Part shown: positions 21,565-31,399 of the stretch, piece after piece | Position numbering within the stretch: position 1 is the stretch's first letter | Layout: each line of letters starts with the position of its first letter | Source of the DNA: Plazaster borealis | Taxonomy: Eukaryota > Echinodermata > Asteroidea > Forcipulatida > Labidiasteridae | Direction of reading: 5' to 3' | Assembly: GCA_021014325.1 (NCBI GenBank) | Contig: JAJGQC010000733.1 | Span: forward strand, 96,001 to 160,000 | Length of the DNA: 64,000 nucleotides | Position numbers and translations under genes: made by a program | The notes under the pieces: generated by a model | What the model saw: only the letters and a program-made list of their open reading frames with translations | Database searches by the model: none | Told to the model about the DNA's origin: nothing

Positions 21565-24500
21565 TTTTCTTTGTTCAACCCAAAATCATTTAATATTTAC
21601 CCAGTCAGTTTCCCTTGTGGTCCATTACTTGAATTATATGATATATAAAAAAAAGTCGCATCCCCTTAAGGTGATCCCCGGCTGCCGCTTCCCAGGTTGT
21701 ATCGTATGGGTGTGATCCCTGGCTACACGGCAGTTTGCGGTTGAATGGCTTTCTGACTGGCACCCCTGAACAAAGATATTGACAAAATAGGGAGACCGCC
21801 AACATAGGGCTAGATAGCTCAGTTGGTAGAGCGCCGGCACGTTAAACCGGAGGTCGTTGGTTCAAATCCCACTCTAGTCAATTTTTCTTTGTTCAACCCA
21901 AAATCATTTAATATTTACCCAGTCAGTTTCCCTTGTGGTCCATTACTTGAATTATATGATATATAAAAAAAAGTCGCATCCCCTTAAGGTGATCCCCGGC
22001 TGCCGCTTCCCAGGTTGTATCGTATGGGTGTGATCCCTGGCTACACGGCAGTTTGCGGTTGAATGGCTTTCTGACTGGCCCCCCTGCATCCATGATATTG
22101 ACAAAATAGTGAGACCGCCAACATAGGGCTAGATAGCTCAGTTGGTAGAGCGCCGGCACGTTAAACCGGAGGTCGTTGGTTCAAATCCCACTCTAGTCAA
22201 ATTTTCTTTGTTCAACCCAAAATCATTTAATATTTACCCAGTCAGTTTCCCTTGTGGTCCATTACTTGAATTATATGATATATAAAAAAAAGTCGCATCC
22301 CCTTAAGGTGATCCCCGGCTGCCGCTTCCCAGGTTGTATCGTATGGGTGTGATCCCTGGCTACACGGCAGTTTGCGGTTGAATGGCTTTCTGACTGGCAC
22401 CCCTGAACAAAGATATTGACAAAATAGGGAGACCGCCAACATAGGGCTAGATAGCTCAGTTGGTAGAGCGCCGGCACGTTAAACCGGAGGTCGTTGGTTC
22501 AAATCCCACTCTAGTCAATTTTTCTTTGTTCAACCCAAAATCATTTAATATTTACCCAGTCAGTTTCCCTTGTGGTCCATTACTTGAATTATATGATATA
22601 TAAAAAAAAGTCGCATCCCCTTAAGGTGATCCCCAGGTTGTATCGTATGGGTGTGATCCCTGGCTACACGGCAGTTTGCGGTTGAATGGCTTTCTGACTG
22701 GCACCCCTGAACAAAGATATTGACAAAATAGGGAGACCGCCAACATAGGGCTAGATAGCTCAGTTGGTAGAGCGCCGGCACGTTAAACCGGAGGTCGTTG
22801 GTTCAAATCCCACTCTAGTCAATTTTTCTTTGTTCAACCCAAAATCATTATATATATATATATATATATATTTGTTTTTGTAAGCCAATTTTGGTGTTCA
22901 GACTGAAAGAAACATTACTCCAGGAGAAGGGGAGAATGTTATGTTACCGTGCTCTGTGATCGACAGCGGCACAACTGATCCAAGAAGTTTCACCTATAAG
23001 TGGTCACTTAACAACACCATGCTGCAGTCGTGCTTTACAATTGGCGACGTGGACCAGACGGGAAAGTACGTGCTTCATCATGGCAAGACAAGCTGTAATC
23101 TTACAATACTAAACGTGAACTTAAACGACGAAGGAATATACCGATGTGATGTTCATGACTCCTACTACAACCAGTCCAACTACAATTATACGGCAATTGT
23201 CTTTGCGTGTAAGTTTGCAAAGTAACTCTTTCATGTCATCTAAAACAAGCTTTAATACCGGGCCGGTTGCTTTTTTCATGACACATACAACTTGAAATAA
23301 CATGCATCTTTAAAATATATATATATTTATATATATATTAATAATAATAATGATAATTGCTTTGATGAAAACTCTGTTCTGCACGTTAGGTAATGTTGAA
23401 TTAATTTACACATGGATAGCTGTGATTTAAGGTTTTGGGAAATCGCAAAGCACCCAGGATATGAAGCTACAGCAGCCCTCAGATGGGATATATAATGGTT
23501 AATGGCTTGAACAAAGCTGTTTTTACGGATGGTTTGATGACGACCAACGGGATTGCTCTGAAGCCCTTTCCAAACCCCATCCCGAGGTTTCTATTGGCCT
23601 TGAACACCCAGCAGGGTGGATATGTGCGCATTACAGGTCTTAATATTTTTATTATTATTATTAAATGTCCCTCACCCTGTCAAAAACACCTTCTGGGACT
23701 TCCAGGGGCTCTCTGTGATGATAACAAGCCCTGTATAAGAATGATTGATGGTCATTATTAAACAAGGCTGGTATATATCATGATCCCTGAGGCTAAGGTT
23801 ATATTTACACACAGAAGCTCCCACTGGAGCTGAGGCATGCATTTGCAATAAGATTTTCAGAGTGAACAAATAATCCAGTGCATCCATCTTTTGGCATGTG
23901 TTTCTGTAAGGTATTATGAAAGTTAAACAATAGCACAAACCTATATATTGTATGCACAAGCTACCGGAGATATCGGATAGAAAGTGTGACCGTGATGGTA
24001 ATTATCATGCAAAGTACAAAGCTAACTTTGCATATTTTTAAAATTGCCTGATTTAAAGGGATATTTGTTTATGGTGATTATGGTTCCTTTTACATTTAAA
24101 GCTGAACCATTATCAACGGCAGCAACAAACTACATGACAGATGTGGGATCGACGGATTTGAAAACCTTAACCTTGAAAACATCACAAGGTGGGTTAAATT
24201 GTTTCTTGATGTCCTTGTTTTAATCTGTTTGATTTATTTTATTATGTCAGAAGATCGAGTGTGTAACCTCGAGACCTAGATTTAGCCCCAACCTTTTACC
24301 TAAATATAGTCCAGACGTCAACATAGCTATTCGGGCTATATCGGGCTACTCTAAGTGGGTACAAGAATGGGACCCCATTTAGGTCCGGGGTACATTAGAG
24401 TTCAATGTTGGGGCTGCGCTTAGCTCTGGGCTTCACGATACAGGGTTTATGCTACATATAGAGCCGGGCTATACTAATTGGGTTTGGAATGCACTTAGGG

Positions 24501-27500
24501 ATGGCACAATCTTTACTCCCTTAAATCTCTGTTGACGATCACATTGCCAAAATAAAAGATATTGTATTATAATGGATCCACCCAATCGTTAGGAGAGTGT
24601 ATCAAGAAAGGTAATGTTTCTGTGCTCAACGCAATAGGAAAACAAAAATAAACAAATACAAATAAACTCTACAGCACGGTTATTGCGAAGAAACGGGCTA
24701 TTACTATTAAGAAAAAACCCATGTATGGTACAAAAATATAATTACACACCTTTCTTGGAAGGGAAAGGTTTTTGAACAAACTGTACTTTCAATGAAAAAA
24801 GTGAAACCTGACGATATTTGTCCTAAATGTTTGAATTGTAAAATTTGCAACAGATTGATAGATTGCCAGTATATGTTTGCATGTTTATTGTTTGCTTTAA
24901 GGGTTGGGGGCTTCTGCAATTGTTCCTATTGGTTGGAGTAGCTTGGTTTTGGTCATAGTCGTATCCTCATCTGGACTATTAGTGATCGTAATCATCCCGA
25001 TAGTCGTCGCATTAAGGCTACATACAAAACGTAAGACTTATTTTTAGAATTTCGGAGATCTCGAAAATGATGACAATATTGGCATAAATGTCAAACTTCT
25101 TTATTTAAATAATGTTGTATTATTGAAGACGGAAAACCACTTCTCGAAATAAAGTTACTTTCTGATTGTCGCCAACCGATGTGATGATTTGTTCCAACTT
25201 TAAAGGCAAAATATGTTTACCAAAATGAAAGAAAATGCAATAATGCAAAATGTAATGGTATAACAATTGACCATTTTGTATATTTTATTTGTTGTATTTG
25301 TACCTTTGACCTTTAAAATCACACAAAATTGTGCAGTAAATGGCTTTACTGTTAAAAAAGTTTTGAAAAAAATACAACCGACGGGACACTTCCTGGTCAA
25401 TCCGGCATGGGAATTTAAAGTTGTTTTTTAATAATTGAACAAAATTAAGTCATAATCCTGACGTTGTCAAGGCACTTAAGAATGTTGTTATATCATTACT
25501 GTGCATGTGAATAAACAAAAATACGGTATACTAACAAATAAGAAGACATTTTCAAGCATCTGTGATAAGTGAATTGTTATTTTATATAACAAGTTTCGGT
25601 GAGATTCCTTTGTAGGGCAAGTTTGATATGCACACTTTCGAGAGAGATTTGGAATGTCATTTTGTGCCTTATGTTTAGTCAATATGGCGAGCATCTCATA
25701 GTCTAATTGCACGAATATCTTTCGTTTTAGGTAATTCAACGATCCCCAAAAGCCAAACGTAAGTAACTATACTCAAAGAACACATAATAATGTTATGCCT
25801 TATTTCCATACAGATAACGAGCGTGAGTTTTCCCTCTTGTTTTGGAGTGTTCCCTCCAAAGTCTAAAAGTAAATAAGTATGTTCCGTCTTCTCAACGCAC
25901 ATTATTCTCAAACCTGTACAGGTTACAGTATCAGCTGCTTTTGGGGATTCATTGGTTTCATTACCAGAGAGATATTACATAAAACACAAGTTATTGGAAC
26001 TACTACGGGCATTTTTGTAACTAAATAACCTGACGAAACTGCTTTGTTTTACCAGCAATGCTGCAAGTACAGCTAGTGTGACTTTCAGACGGGGCACCTC
26101 ACAAGGAAATGCACATATGACTGCACTGAATTTGTCGAGTAGAGACGAAGACCAAGGTAAACATAATTTAGCTTCAAAGGAAGAGGGCTTGATTATTTTA
26201 CAATATGTTGCACATGTTCTTAGAAACTTTCTTGTATTTCACACAAATAAAAAACAATTGCTGTTCGTTACAAATTGTCACATATGCCCTCAGAAAATGA
26301 CAAATAAAACCAGTTTGCATGCGTGCACATTGAAAGCACTGTTACCACAGTGTACACACATCGGTGTGAATGTGTAAGGCTCTTGAGTCTTGGCCCACTG
26401 GGGACACACTGTGAAGAGGATGCTACTGGGGCCTATGGTTCCAAATTCGTTGTGTCACATAATTATAGGAACACATAACAGTCACCCAGCTCGAGGTGTA
26501 ACACTCTGTGGACAGTCATTCTTTTGCAAAAAAGTAAAAATAAAACGGCATTGGTGAAAACTCTCTTTGGACGTGTGTGCGGCCCCTAAATGTAGCCCGA
26601 GCCCTAATTGTCGCCCGACCTCAATGTAGCCCCAAACCTGTACCTAAATGTCGCCCTGACCTAAATGTAGCCCAAACATGTACCTAAATATCGCCCGACC
26701 TAACTCATGATTGTAATGATATAGCTACAATGGATGTTAAGGCGAGTTGTTTGAATTATTGTTAAACAAAAACAAGGTGTTCGGCATGACGCTCAAATTT
26801 TGGATTTGTAACACATCCCAACTTGTTATCAACGTCGCGGTGCTGTGGACCCGTGATATGGCCATATTCCTGTACTCGTCGCATTTTGCACTCAGTGCAT
26901 GAACTGCATGCACTGGGCACAGCGCCGTGGTTGATTCGGGATATGGGTATATTACTTACCCATTGCTTGTGCACAATGTATGGGGACCCCGTGTCTAAGA
27001 ATATGCCCATATAGCGGGTTCAACTCGCTCAATAGGCCGTGTACAAAATGGCCACATCGGAAATCACTCATATCCTGGGACAACGCGGCAATTTTATGGA
27101 GGGTGTTTAGCGATATTTGGAAATATGACTAAATAGAGATGTTTTTTTTTTTTTTTTTTTTTTTTTTTGGGGGTTGTGGGGGAATGAAAAGAGAAAGGTT
27201 TTTTTAAGGGTTTTGGGGTTCCTGACATCTTTTTTACGAACTTGAAAAAATAAATAAAAAATAAACGGAAGTAAAGGTCACAGGGGGTCACACTTTTTGT
27301 GAGATTTAAAAAATACTACAGGTCTTTCACATGGTCCACATATCTTGTGTGTAGCAATGATGGTTCTCCAGATTGTTCTAAAAATTTAACAATGATTTAA
27401 TGTTATGACGTCATCGATTACGTCATCATCCTTCAAACCTTTGCGGTTTCATCGACACACTAGGTCTAAGTACATGGTTAGCTTAAAGTCCAAACCCTTT

Positions 27501-30500
27501 TTGGCTCACGAGATATGATTTTTGCACACACAGTAAATGTAAATATTCCTGAACGGTGGTTAGCATCAATTAAAATCCGACAGAATAGAAATCATACCAT
27601 GATCAAATTCATAATCTTTTTTTGTAAGTAAAAAAACACCACCTGGCAAGTTTACGGATGAAACATATCAACATGATTGTAGACGAAATTACTATGCTAA
27701 CCCCCCCTCCCAATAAAAAAATATATATTAAAACTGATTGAAATGTCATTTTCACTTAAACTTTCCAATAAAGAAAATAATTTTAAGCCTATCTAACTTG
27801 TAAATCTTAATCATCAAGTAATAATTACATTTGTATTTAAATACCATAGAGCAAGGACATAGACAGACAAACTAACCATCATTTCACAGGCGAATAAGGC
27901 AGTTTTTGAGCGAGCACACTACCGCTGAATGACATTTGACACCAGAAGTCTTTATCCGTCTTACATATACCGGAAAGAGTCCTGAATCCGCAGCATCCAG
28001 AGTGTTCAAAATGGGTTTTCTTTGTGGGTGGGGCTGGGGGGGGGGGGGTCGGTAGCATTGTCGAACAATGGAAACAACGCAATCGGCTTGTCCTCAGTAA
28101 AAGTAAATCTTACCTCCATGCTTAGACTGAACATCCACAGACTTCCTACGACGAATATCTAGTAATAGGTTCGAGTTTGTGGCTAAGAAAAAAATAATGA
28201 TATGAACGCAGACTTTTACAGCCCATCCCCCAAAAAAAAAAAAAAAAAAAAAAAAAAAACATAAAATAAAATAATAATAATAATAATAATAAAATAATAA
28301 TAATAATACAAAAAATAAATAAAATAAAATCACACTGTAACTTTAGGTACAACTTTGCGTCTACATTGGTCGGGGCGACATTTAGGTACATGTTTGGGGC
28401 TACATTTAGGGCGGGGCGACATTCAGGTACAGGTTTGGGGCTACATTTAGGTCGGGCGACATTTTGGTACAAGTTTGGGGCTACATTTAGGTCGGGGCGA
28501 CATTTAGGTACAGGTTTGGGGGCTACATTTAGGTCGGGCGACATTTAGGTACAGGTTTGGGGCTACATTTAGGTCGGGCGACATTTAGGTACAGGTTTGG
28601 GGCTACATTTAGGTCGGGCGACATTTAGGGCTCGGGGTACATTTAGGGACCGCCCAGACGTGTGTAGGTACACATTGTAAGGACCTCTTTTGTTGTCAGG
28701 TCCACACTTGGTATATTATGCATAAACACTTAGTGAAATAACCGTTTTAGCCTTCGAGAAAGACTCTGCTAGGCTCGAAACATCAGCTACTTACTAATGT
28801 TTGAAGTTATACCATGGGTCATTTTGGATTGTAAGCAGTTTTTAACAGCTAATTCTATTTTCTCAATTATTTTTTTATAAGGGTGTGCCCTTTTTTTTAA
28901 CAAGGAAATATAAAAGTATTAATTATATTTTGTTTGTGAATTGGCTTCCATATGGCGTCCATGTTATTTCCAGATGCGGGAACTGCATATTCAGACACAA
29001 GGGCTAGAGTAAATGGTGACCAGTCTGCATCATCGCCTTCATCACTACTCGACAACCACAGGGTCATACAACATTACGACGGTGGTAAGTATTAATGACA
29101 GTTTTGTGCAAAGCTAATTGCAGTATACATTTCTATTAACAATATTTATTGGTCTTAATTTGGGCCATAAATACTGTGTCATTTTCCTAGGGTCTTCCTC
29201 ACTTATTTTAACAGTCAGGTTTAGCTTATAAAATGTGCAGTTCAAAGCTGCAAGAATTAATTGTGTTGCTTATGATGTACATAATGTCAGGCGTTCAGTC
29301 TTCCTCGAGGCAGTAATAATCGAAATATTGATTGCGCAACAATTAGTTGTAGAAAACACACACAAACAAAACCGAGGCAAGCGAGGAGTAATGCAAGCCT
29401 TTTGATATCAGATCTAAGGTTCGTGACTACTATTTCGCTTTTTAACCAAACGGAGCCCGATGGCAGTTCCGGTAGCTTTAATTGAACTTTCAGTTTGAAA
29501 ATAAATTAAGACATGCATAACAAATTAAAAATAAAATAAAATATGACGTGCTTCAGAAGTTTGTTATCTTAATGTTTTTGCAAACAAATTAGTTAATGGC
29601 ATGACATTTCGACCTAACAGAGTCTTTTCTCAATGGCTAAATGAGTATGACTCTGCCAGGATCTTGAGTTGTTGCCATTAACCATTTCTTGCATTTATAC
29701 CATACGTCATTTTGGTTGGTAAGCAGTTAGTAACAGCTATATCTTCTTGTTAATGTCTTCAATTTCATTTCAGTGATAATGTCTTCAAGGGAAACAGCAT
29801 TATGCATAACAATTTCAAAATTAGCTGTTTTAAACCGTTTTAAAGTTCGTTTTGTATATCTACATCATCTGACTTAATATTGTATAATGTCTTCATGACG
29901 CAGGGAATGGGGTGGTGTACACTTCAGTAAACCGCCAAAAGAGCCCCCAAGCGTCAGCTGCTGTCTACACCGGCGGGACGGGTGCCACTGCCATCCAGTA
30001 CCAACCCAAAAAGGTATCGTGCTTAAAAATACTTGACTTTGACATCTTCTTGAGCCAGAGGAAAACTAAAAAAGCAAATTGGAAAAAAGGCTCACTGATA
30101 TTTTTCCAAGCACATTTGCATTTACATTTGTGTTTAAATCTTCTAAATTATTAGTTAACTTTATAATGTATTCATTTGTACACATTATTTGTTCAGTCTA
30201 TTGTGTTTGTTATTTTGTTCCTTCTTTCTTTCCTTCTTTTACTTTCGCTCAGTAATTTGTGTTTCCATTCGTGCTGCGTTGACAGTTTATTTCAGCAACT
30301 AGTGGACCATTATTACCTACATGTGTTTCAGATGTCCGTATTACTCGATTATAAGGAAATCAACAATGTGGTTTGCTGGTTGGGTGATTCTCATGTTCTC
30401 CCTGAATTATTAGGTTGCCCGTCCAGGCGAATTGGTCTACGCCGATTTGCAGCACACACGTCAACACCCTCCGAACGCACCACCAATACGAACCGAACCG

Positions 30501-30680
30501 CCTACGCAGTACGCTGAAATTCGCCACAACATGACTGGTGCCCATCGCAGCGGCACCTCAACACCATCTGGCCACATCTTTGACAACGATGAGGATGTGG
30601 AGATATGGACGGTGGAGTCGGAAGACGAAGCACCACCACCACCACCCCGTGGCATTTTTAATCCACCTCTTTATTATTAA
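20087..30680 (+). CDS. Two-Ig-domain transmembrane receptor with ITIM/ITSM tail (copy 1)
   Basis: Ten exons were chosen by homology between copies and GT/AG borders: 20087-20147, 20536-20880, 22885-23208, 24102-24188, 24902-25030, 25731-25758, 26056-26156, 28974-29084, 29904-30013, 30414-30680. They sum to 1563 nt, 520 codons plus TAA, in frame throughout. In order the protein has a leader (about 1-20); Ig1 (about 21-135) and Ig2 (about 136-243), each with four cysteines; a Thr/Ser stalk; and a helix of about 23 residues (LVLVIVVSSSGLLVIVIIP...) followed by RLHTK. The tail has TAYSDT, VVYTSV (ITIM), LVYADL (ITIM) and TQYAEI (ITSM-like), and ends GIFNPPLYY. By analogy with vertebrate inhibitory Ig receptors it would bind a surface ligand and recruit SH2 phosphatases; this is inference. 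No orthologue is recognised by name. Confidence 0.8.
20536..20880 (+). CDS. Copy 1 Ig1 domain exon
   Basis: A single 345-nt phase 1-1 exon, acceptor TTGAATAG, donor GTAAGT. The Ig core is visible as a B-strand Cys (DLKC), Trp (LRW), and F-strand DEAVVQC. The usual Tyr two before the Cys is Val here. Two further Cys (PPC, AQCG) could form a second disulfide. NGT, NKT and NLT are possible glycosylation sites. Confidence 0.8.
21808..21880 (+). tRNA. tRNA-like sequence, Asn(GTT)-like, unit 1
   Basis: 73 nt fold as a cloverleaf. The acceptor is GGCTAGA/TCTAGTC (one G-T), the D-stem GCTC/GAGC, the anticodon loop ACGTTAA and the T-arm GTTGG/CCCAC with one mismatch. Position 33 is C instead of the near-universal U and pair 31-39 is C-A, so it is more likely a tRNA-derived repeat than a working tRNA. 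The A box TAGCTCAGTTGG and B box GGTTCAAATCC match consensus. A TTTTT run follows. Confidence 0.6.
22127..22199 (+). tRNA. tRNA-like sequence, Asn(GTT)-like, unit 2
   Basis: Identical fold and boxes to the copy at 21808. It is followed by AATTTTC, a four-T run. The unit's upstream spacer differs slightly (CCCCTGCATCCATGATATT). Confidence 0.6.
22445..22517 (+). tRNA. tRNA-like sequence, Asn(GTT)-like, unit 3
   Basis: Same sequence as unit 1, with intact A and B boxes and a five-T run directly downstream. Confidence 0.6.
22749..22821 (+). tRNA. tRNA-like sequence, Asn(GTT)-like, unit 4
   Basis: Same sequence as unit 1. It is the last copy, 63 bp before the Ig2 acceptor, and is followed by TTTTT. 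Confidence 0.6.
22885..23208 (+). CDS. Copy 1 Ig2 domain exon
   Basis: 324 nt, phase 1-1, acceptor TTGTTTTTGTAAG, donor GTAAGT. Ig features are PGEGENV, LPC, YKW and DEGIYRC with the canonical Tyr. Extra cysteines in LQSC and KTSC suggest a second disulfide. It is nearly identical to 46710-47033. Confidence 0.82.
23209..24101 (+). other. Copy 1 intron after Ig2
   Basis: AT-rich, with a TATA/AAT microsatellite near 23315-23350. I see no equivalent of the extra stalk exon proposed for copy 2. Confidence 0.5.
24102..24188 (+). CDS. Copy 1 stalk exon
   Basis: 87 nt, phase 1-1, acceptor CATTTAAAG, donor GTGGGT. It encodes a short Ser/Thr-rich linker (EPLSTAATNYMTDVGSTD...) between Ig2 and the membrane. 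It matches 48114-48200 closely. Confidence 0.75.
24189..24901 (+). other. Copy 1 intron before membrane exon
   Basis: 24280-24440 has words (TTAGCCCCAACC, TTTAGGTCCGGGGTACATT) like those in the 40-bp repeat of 28366-28640, perhaps a diverged relative of that element. Otherwise nothing is seen. Confidence 0.45.
24902..25030 (+). CDS. Copy 1 transmembrane exon
   Basis: 129 nt, phase 1-1, acceptor TTTGCTTTAAG, donor GTAAG. It encodes a strong hydrophobic helix (LVLVIVVSSSGLLVIVIIPI) without charged residues, then RLHTK as a stop-transfer. The absence of an acidic or basic residue argues against an ITAM adaptor partner. Confidence 0.8.
25731..25758 (+). CDS. Copy 1 tail exon 1 (28 nt)
   Basis: Acceptor TTCGTTTTAG, donor GTAAGT, phase 1 to 2, encoding about NSTIPKSQT. 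The length is identical in four copies. Confidence 0.72.
26056..26156 (+). CDS. Copy 1 tail exon 2 (101 nt)
   Basis: Acceptor TTTTACCAG, donor GTAAAC, phase 2 to 1. It encodes ASVTFRRGTSQGN... ending DEDQ and aligns with 548-648. Confidence 0.72.
26571..28667. mobile_element. DNA element with repeat-bearing inverted termini
   Basis: The left end reads CGGCCCCTAAATGTAGCCC and the right end, reversed, CGGTCCCTAAATGTACCCC. Both ends continue into TACCTAAATGTCGCCC / CTAAATGTAGCCC words in inverted orientation. The right end carries at least six tandem 40-bp units (28366-28640), the left about three. The interior has poly-T (27140-27168), poly-A (28224-28258) and (AAT)n, and no transposase frame. 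Confidence 0.6.
28366..28640. repeat. 40-bp minisatellite
   Basis: The unit contains GGCGACATTTAGGTACAGG and TTTGGGGCTACATTTAGGTC, and the period is 40-41 bp. It lies at the right end of the element. The open frames over it are repeat artefacts. Confidence 0.9.
28974..29084 (+). CDS. Copy 1 tail exon 3 (111 nt)
   Basis: Acceptor GTTATTTCCAG, donor GTAAGT, phase 1-1, hence skippable without frame loss. It encodes a Ser-rich segment with TAYSDT and HYDGG tyrosines. No homologue was found in copies A or C. Confidence 0.65.
29085..29903 (+). other. Copy 1 intron with LINE/SINE-tail-like sequence
   Basis: 29600-29740 resembles 28720-28850 (AGAGTCTTTTCTCAATGG vs GAGAAAGACTCTGCTAGG; CATTTTGG.TTG.TAAGCAGTT). 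These are probably related short retroelement pieces. No exon is seen. Confidence 0.4.
29904..30013 (+). CDS. Copy 1 tail exon 4 with ITIM-like motif
   Basis: Acceptor CATGACGCAG, donor GTATCG, phase 1 to 0. It encodes GNGVVYTSVNRQ (VVYTSV fits ITIM) followed by AVYTGG and IQYQPKK. It is absent from copies A and C. Confidence 0.65.
30014..30413 (+). other. Copy 1 last intron
   Basis: T-rich, with nothing but the acceptor GAATTATTAG at its end. The open frame across it is not supported. Confidence 0.5.
30414..30680 (+). CDS. Copy 1 terminal exon: ITIM, ITSM and GIFNPP end
   Basis: 267 nt to TAA. It encodes ELVYADLQ (ITIM), a proline-rich spacer, PTQYAEIRH (TxYxxI, ITSM-like), an acidic DNDEDVE...ESEDEAP stretch, PPPPPRG and GIFNPPLYY. 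The EDEAP...GIFNPP block is shared with copies A and C. Confidence 0.78.
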   Translation, partial: VARPGELVYADLQHTRQHPPNAPPIRTEPPTQYAEIRHNMTGAHRSGTSTPSGHIFDNDEDVEIWTVESEDEAPPPPPRGIFNPPLYY

Positions 30681-30684
30681 TTGC

Positions 30685-30690
30685 AATAAA
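30685..30690 (+). terminator. Polyadenylation signal AATAAA of copy 1
   Basis: AATAAA begins 5 bases after the TAA stop, which implies a very short 3' UTR if it is used. Confidence 0.5.
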
Positions 30691-30699
30691 ATGCTTCAG

Positions 30700-31399
30700 T
30701 GCATACCTACCCTTCGAGCAACCACGGGAAATTGTTTACATGCTGGTTGTCCGGGGAGCGCACGAGAGGCAGATTGTATTACGGGTACATGAGGGCACAA
30801 TTATGTTCTAATGGTCTGAACAGATGAATAGATGTTCCCTGGGCCCACACACTAAAGATTGAAGCATTTTGGAAATGTACACATTGGTTCACCACTAATT
30901 TTCAAAACATAGTCAATTCGAAAGGGTACAGTTTTTTTTGTGCAAACAATATAATTGTTGTGTGTACGTCATAATGGGACCCAGCTTTCCCACACTAATT
31001 GTCAACCTCTGAGTTCACTCACCCAGAAATCACTACAGTATATGAAAGAGGGGTGTTTAAAGGTAGTTTAAAAAAATCAGTGGAATTGATCATCACCATT
31101 TTTAGTTATTAAAACAAGTATGAAGCTGGTCCTCACGCCTGCTCCCCGTGGCTGCTCGGAAGGTTAAAGAGATCGTATGCGTTTGGTAATTGGAACCCAC
31201 TGTTTGTTTCAATCCTAAATAGTTGTAGATATATACCATAAAACTAACCTGTGAAAAGTTTCAAAAGATATTGCCGAAAATCTGGAGCGGTTATGTCCAC
31301 GCAGGAAGTATACTCTGCAGATTAAACAATTGTAATGGCTATTAAACGAAGAACTGTTGGGTTTAACCGAACAAAAACAAAAAAAAAAAAAAATGAAAA
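30700..31399. other. Intergenic, no gene seen
   Basis: AT-rich flank between copy 1 and segment B, with a poly-A run near 31377. Confidence 0.5.

Larger units (their letters stand above)
21562..22850. repeat. Tandem array, four ~318-bp units
   Basis: Units share the start AATTTTTCTTTGTTCAACCC and are almost identical. The period is 318-319 bp; the fourth is shorter, about 304 bp, lacking GGCTGCCGCTTCC. Each ends in a tRNA-like sequence. The array is flanked by TA dinucleotide runs at 21530-21560 and 22847-22871. Confidence 0.93.
20881..22884 (+). other. Copy 1 Ig1-Ig2 intron with tRNA-like array
   Basis: The first 650 bp are homologous to the introns of copies 0 and 2. From about 21530 it contains (TA)n, four tandem tRNA-like units and (TA)n again, ending about 13 bp before the acceptor at 22884. 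Confidence 0.7.
26157..28973 (+). other. Copy 1 intron carrying a 2.1-kb element
   Basis: Mostly filled by the inverted-repeat element at 26571-28667. Short open frames in it derive from simple repeats. Confidence 0.5.

Noticed and set aside
21605..22781. Repeated 66-78 codon minus-strand frames
   Set aside because: They recur only because the 318-bp unit repeats; no domain is seen and they lie antisense in an intron.
21808..22821. Four functional tRNA-Asn genes
   Set aside because: C at position 33, a C-A pair next to the loop and a T-stem mismatch argue for a tRNA-derived repeat; kept only as tRNA-like.
28146..28544. 132-codon minus-strand gene with NVAP repeats
   Set aside because: A translation of the 40-bp minisatellite and adjacent poly-A/AAT tract.
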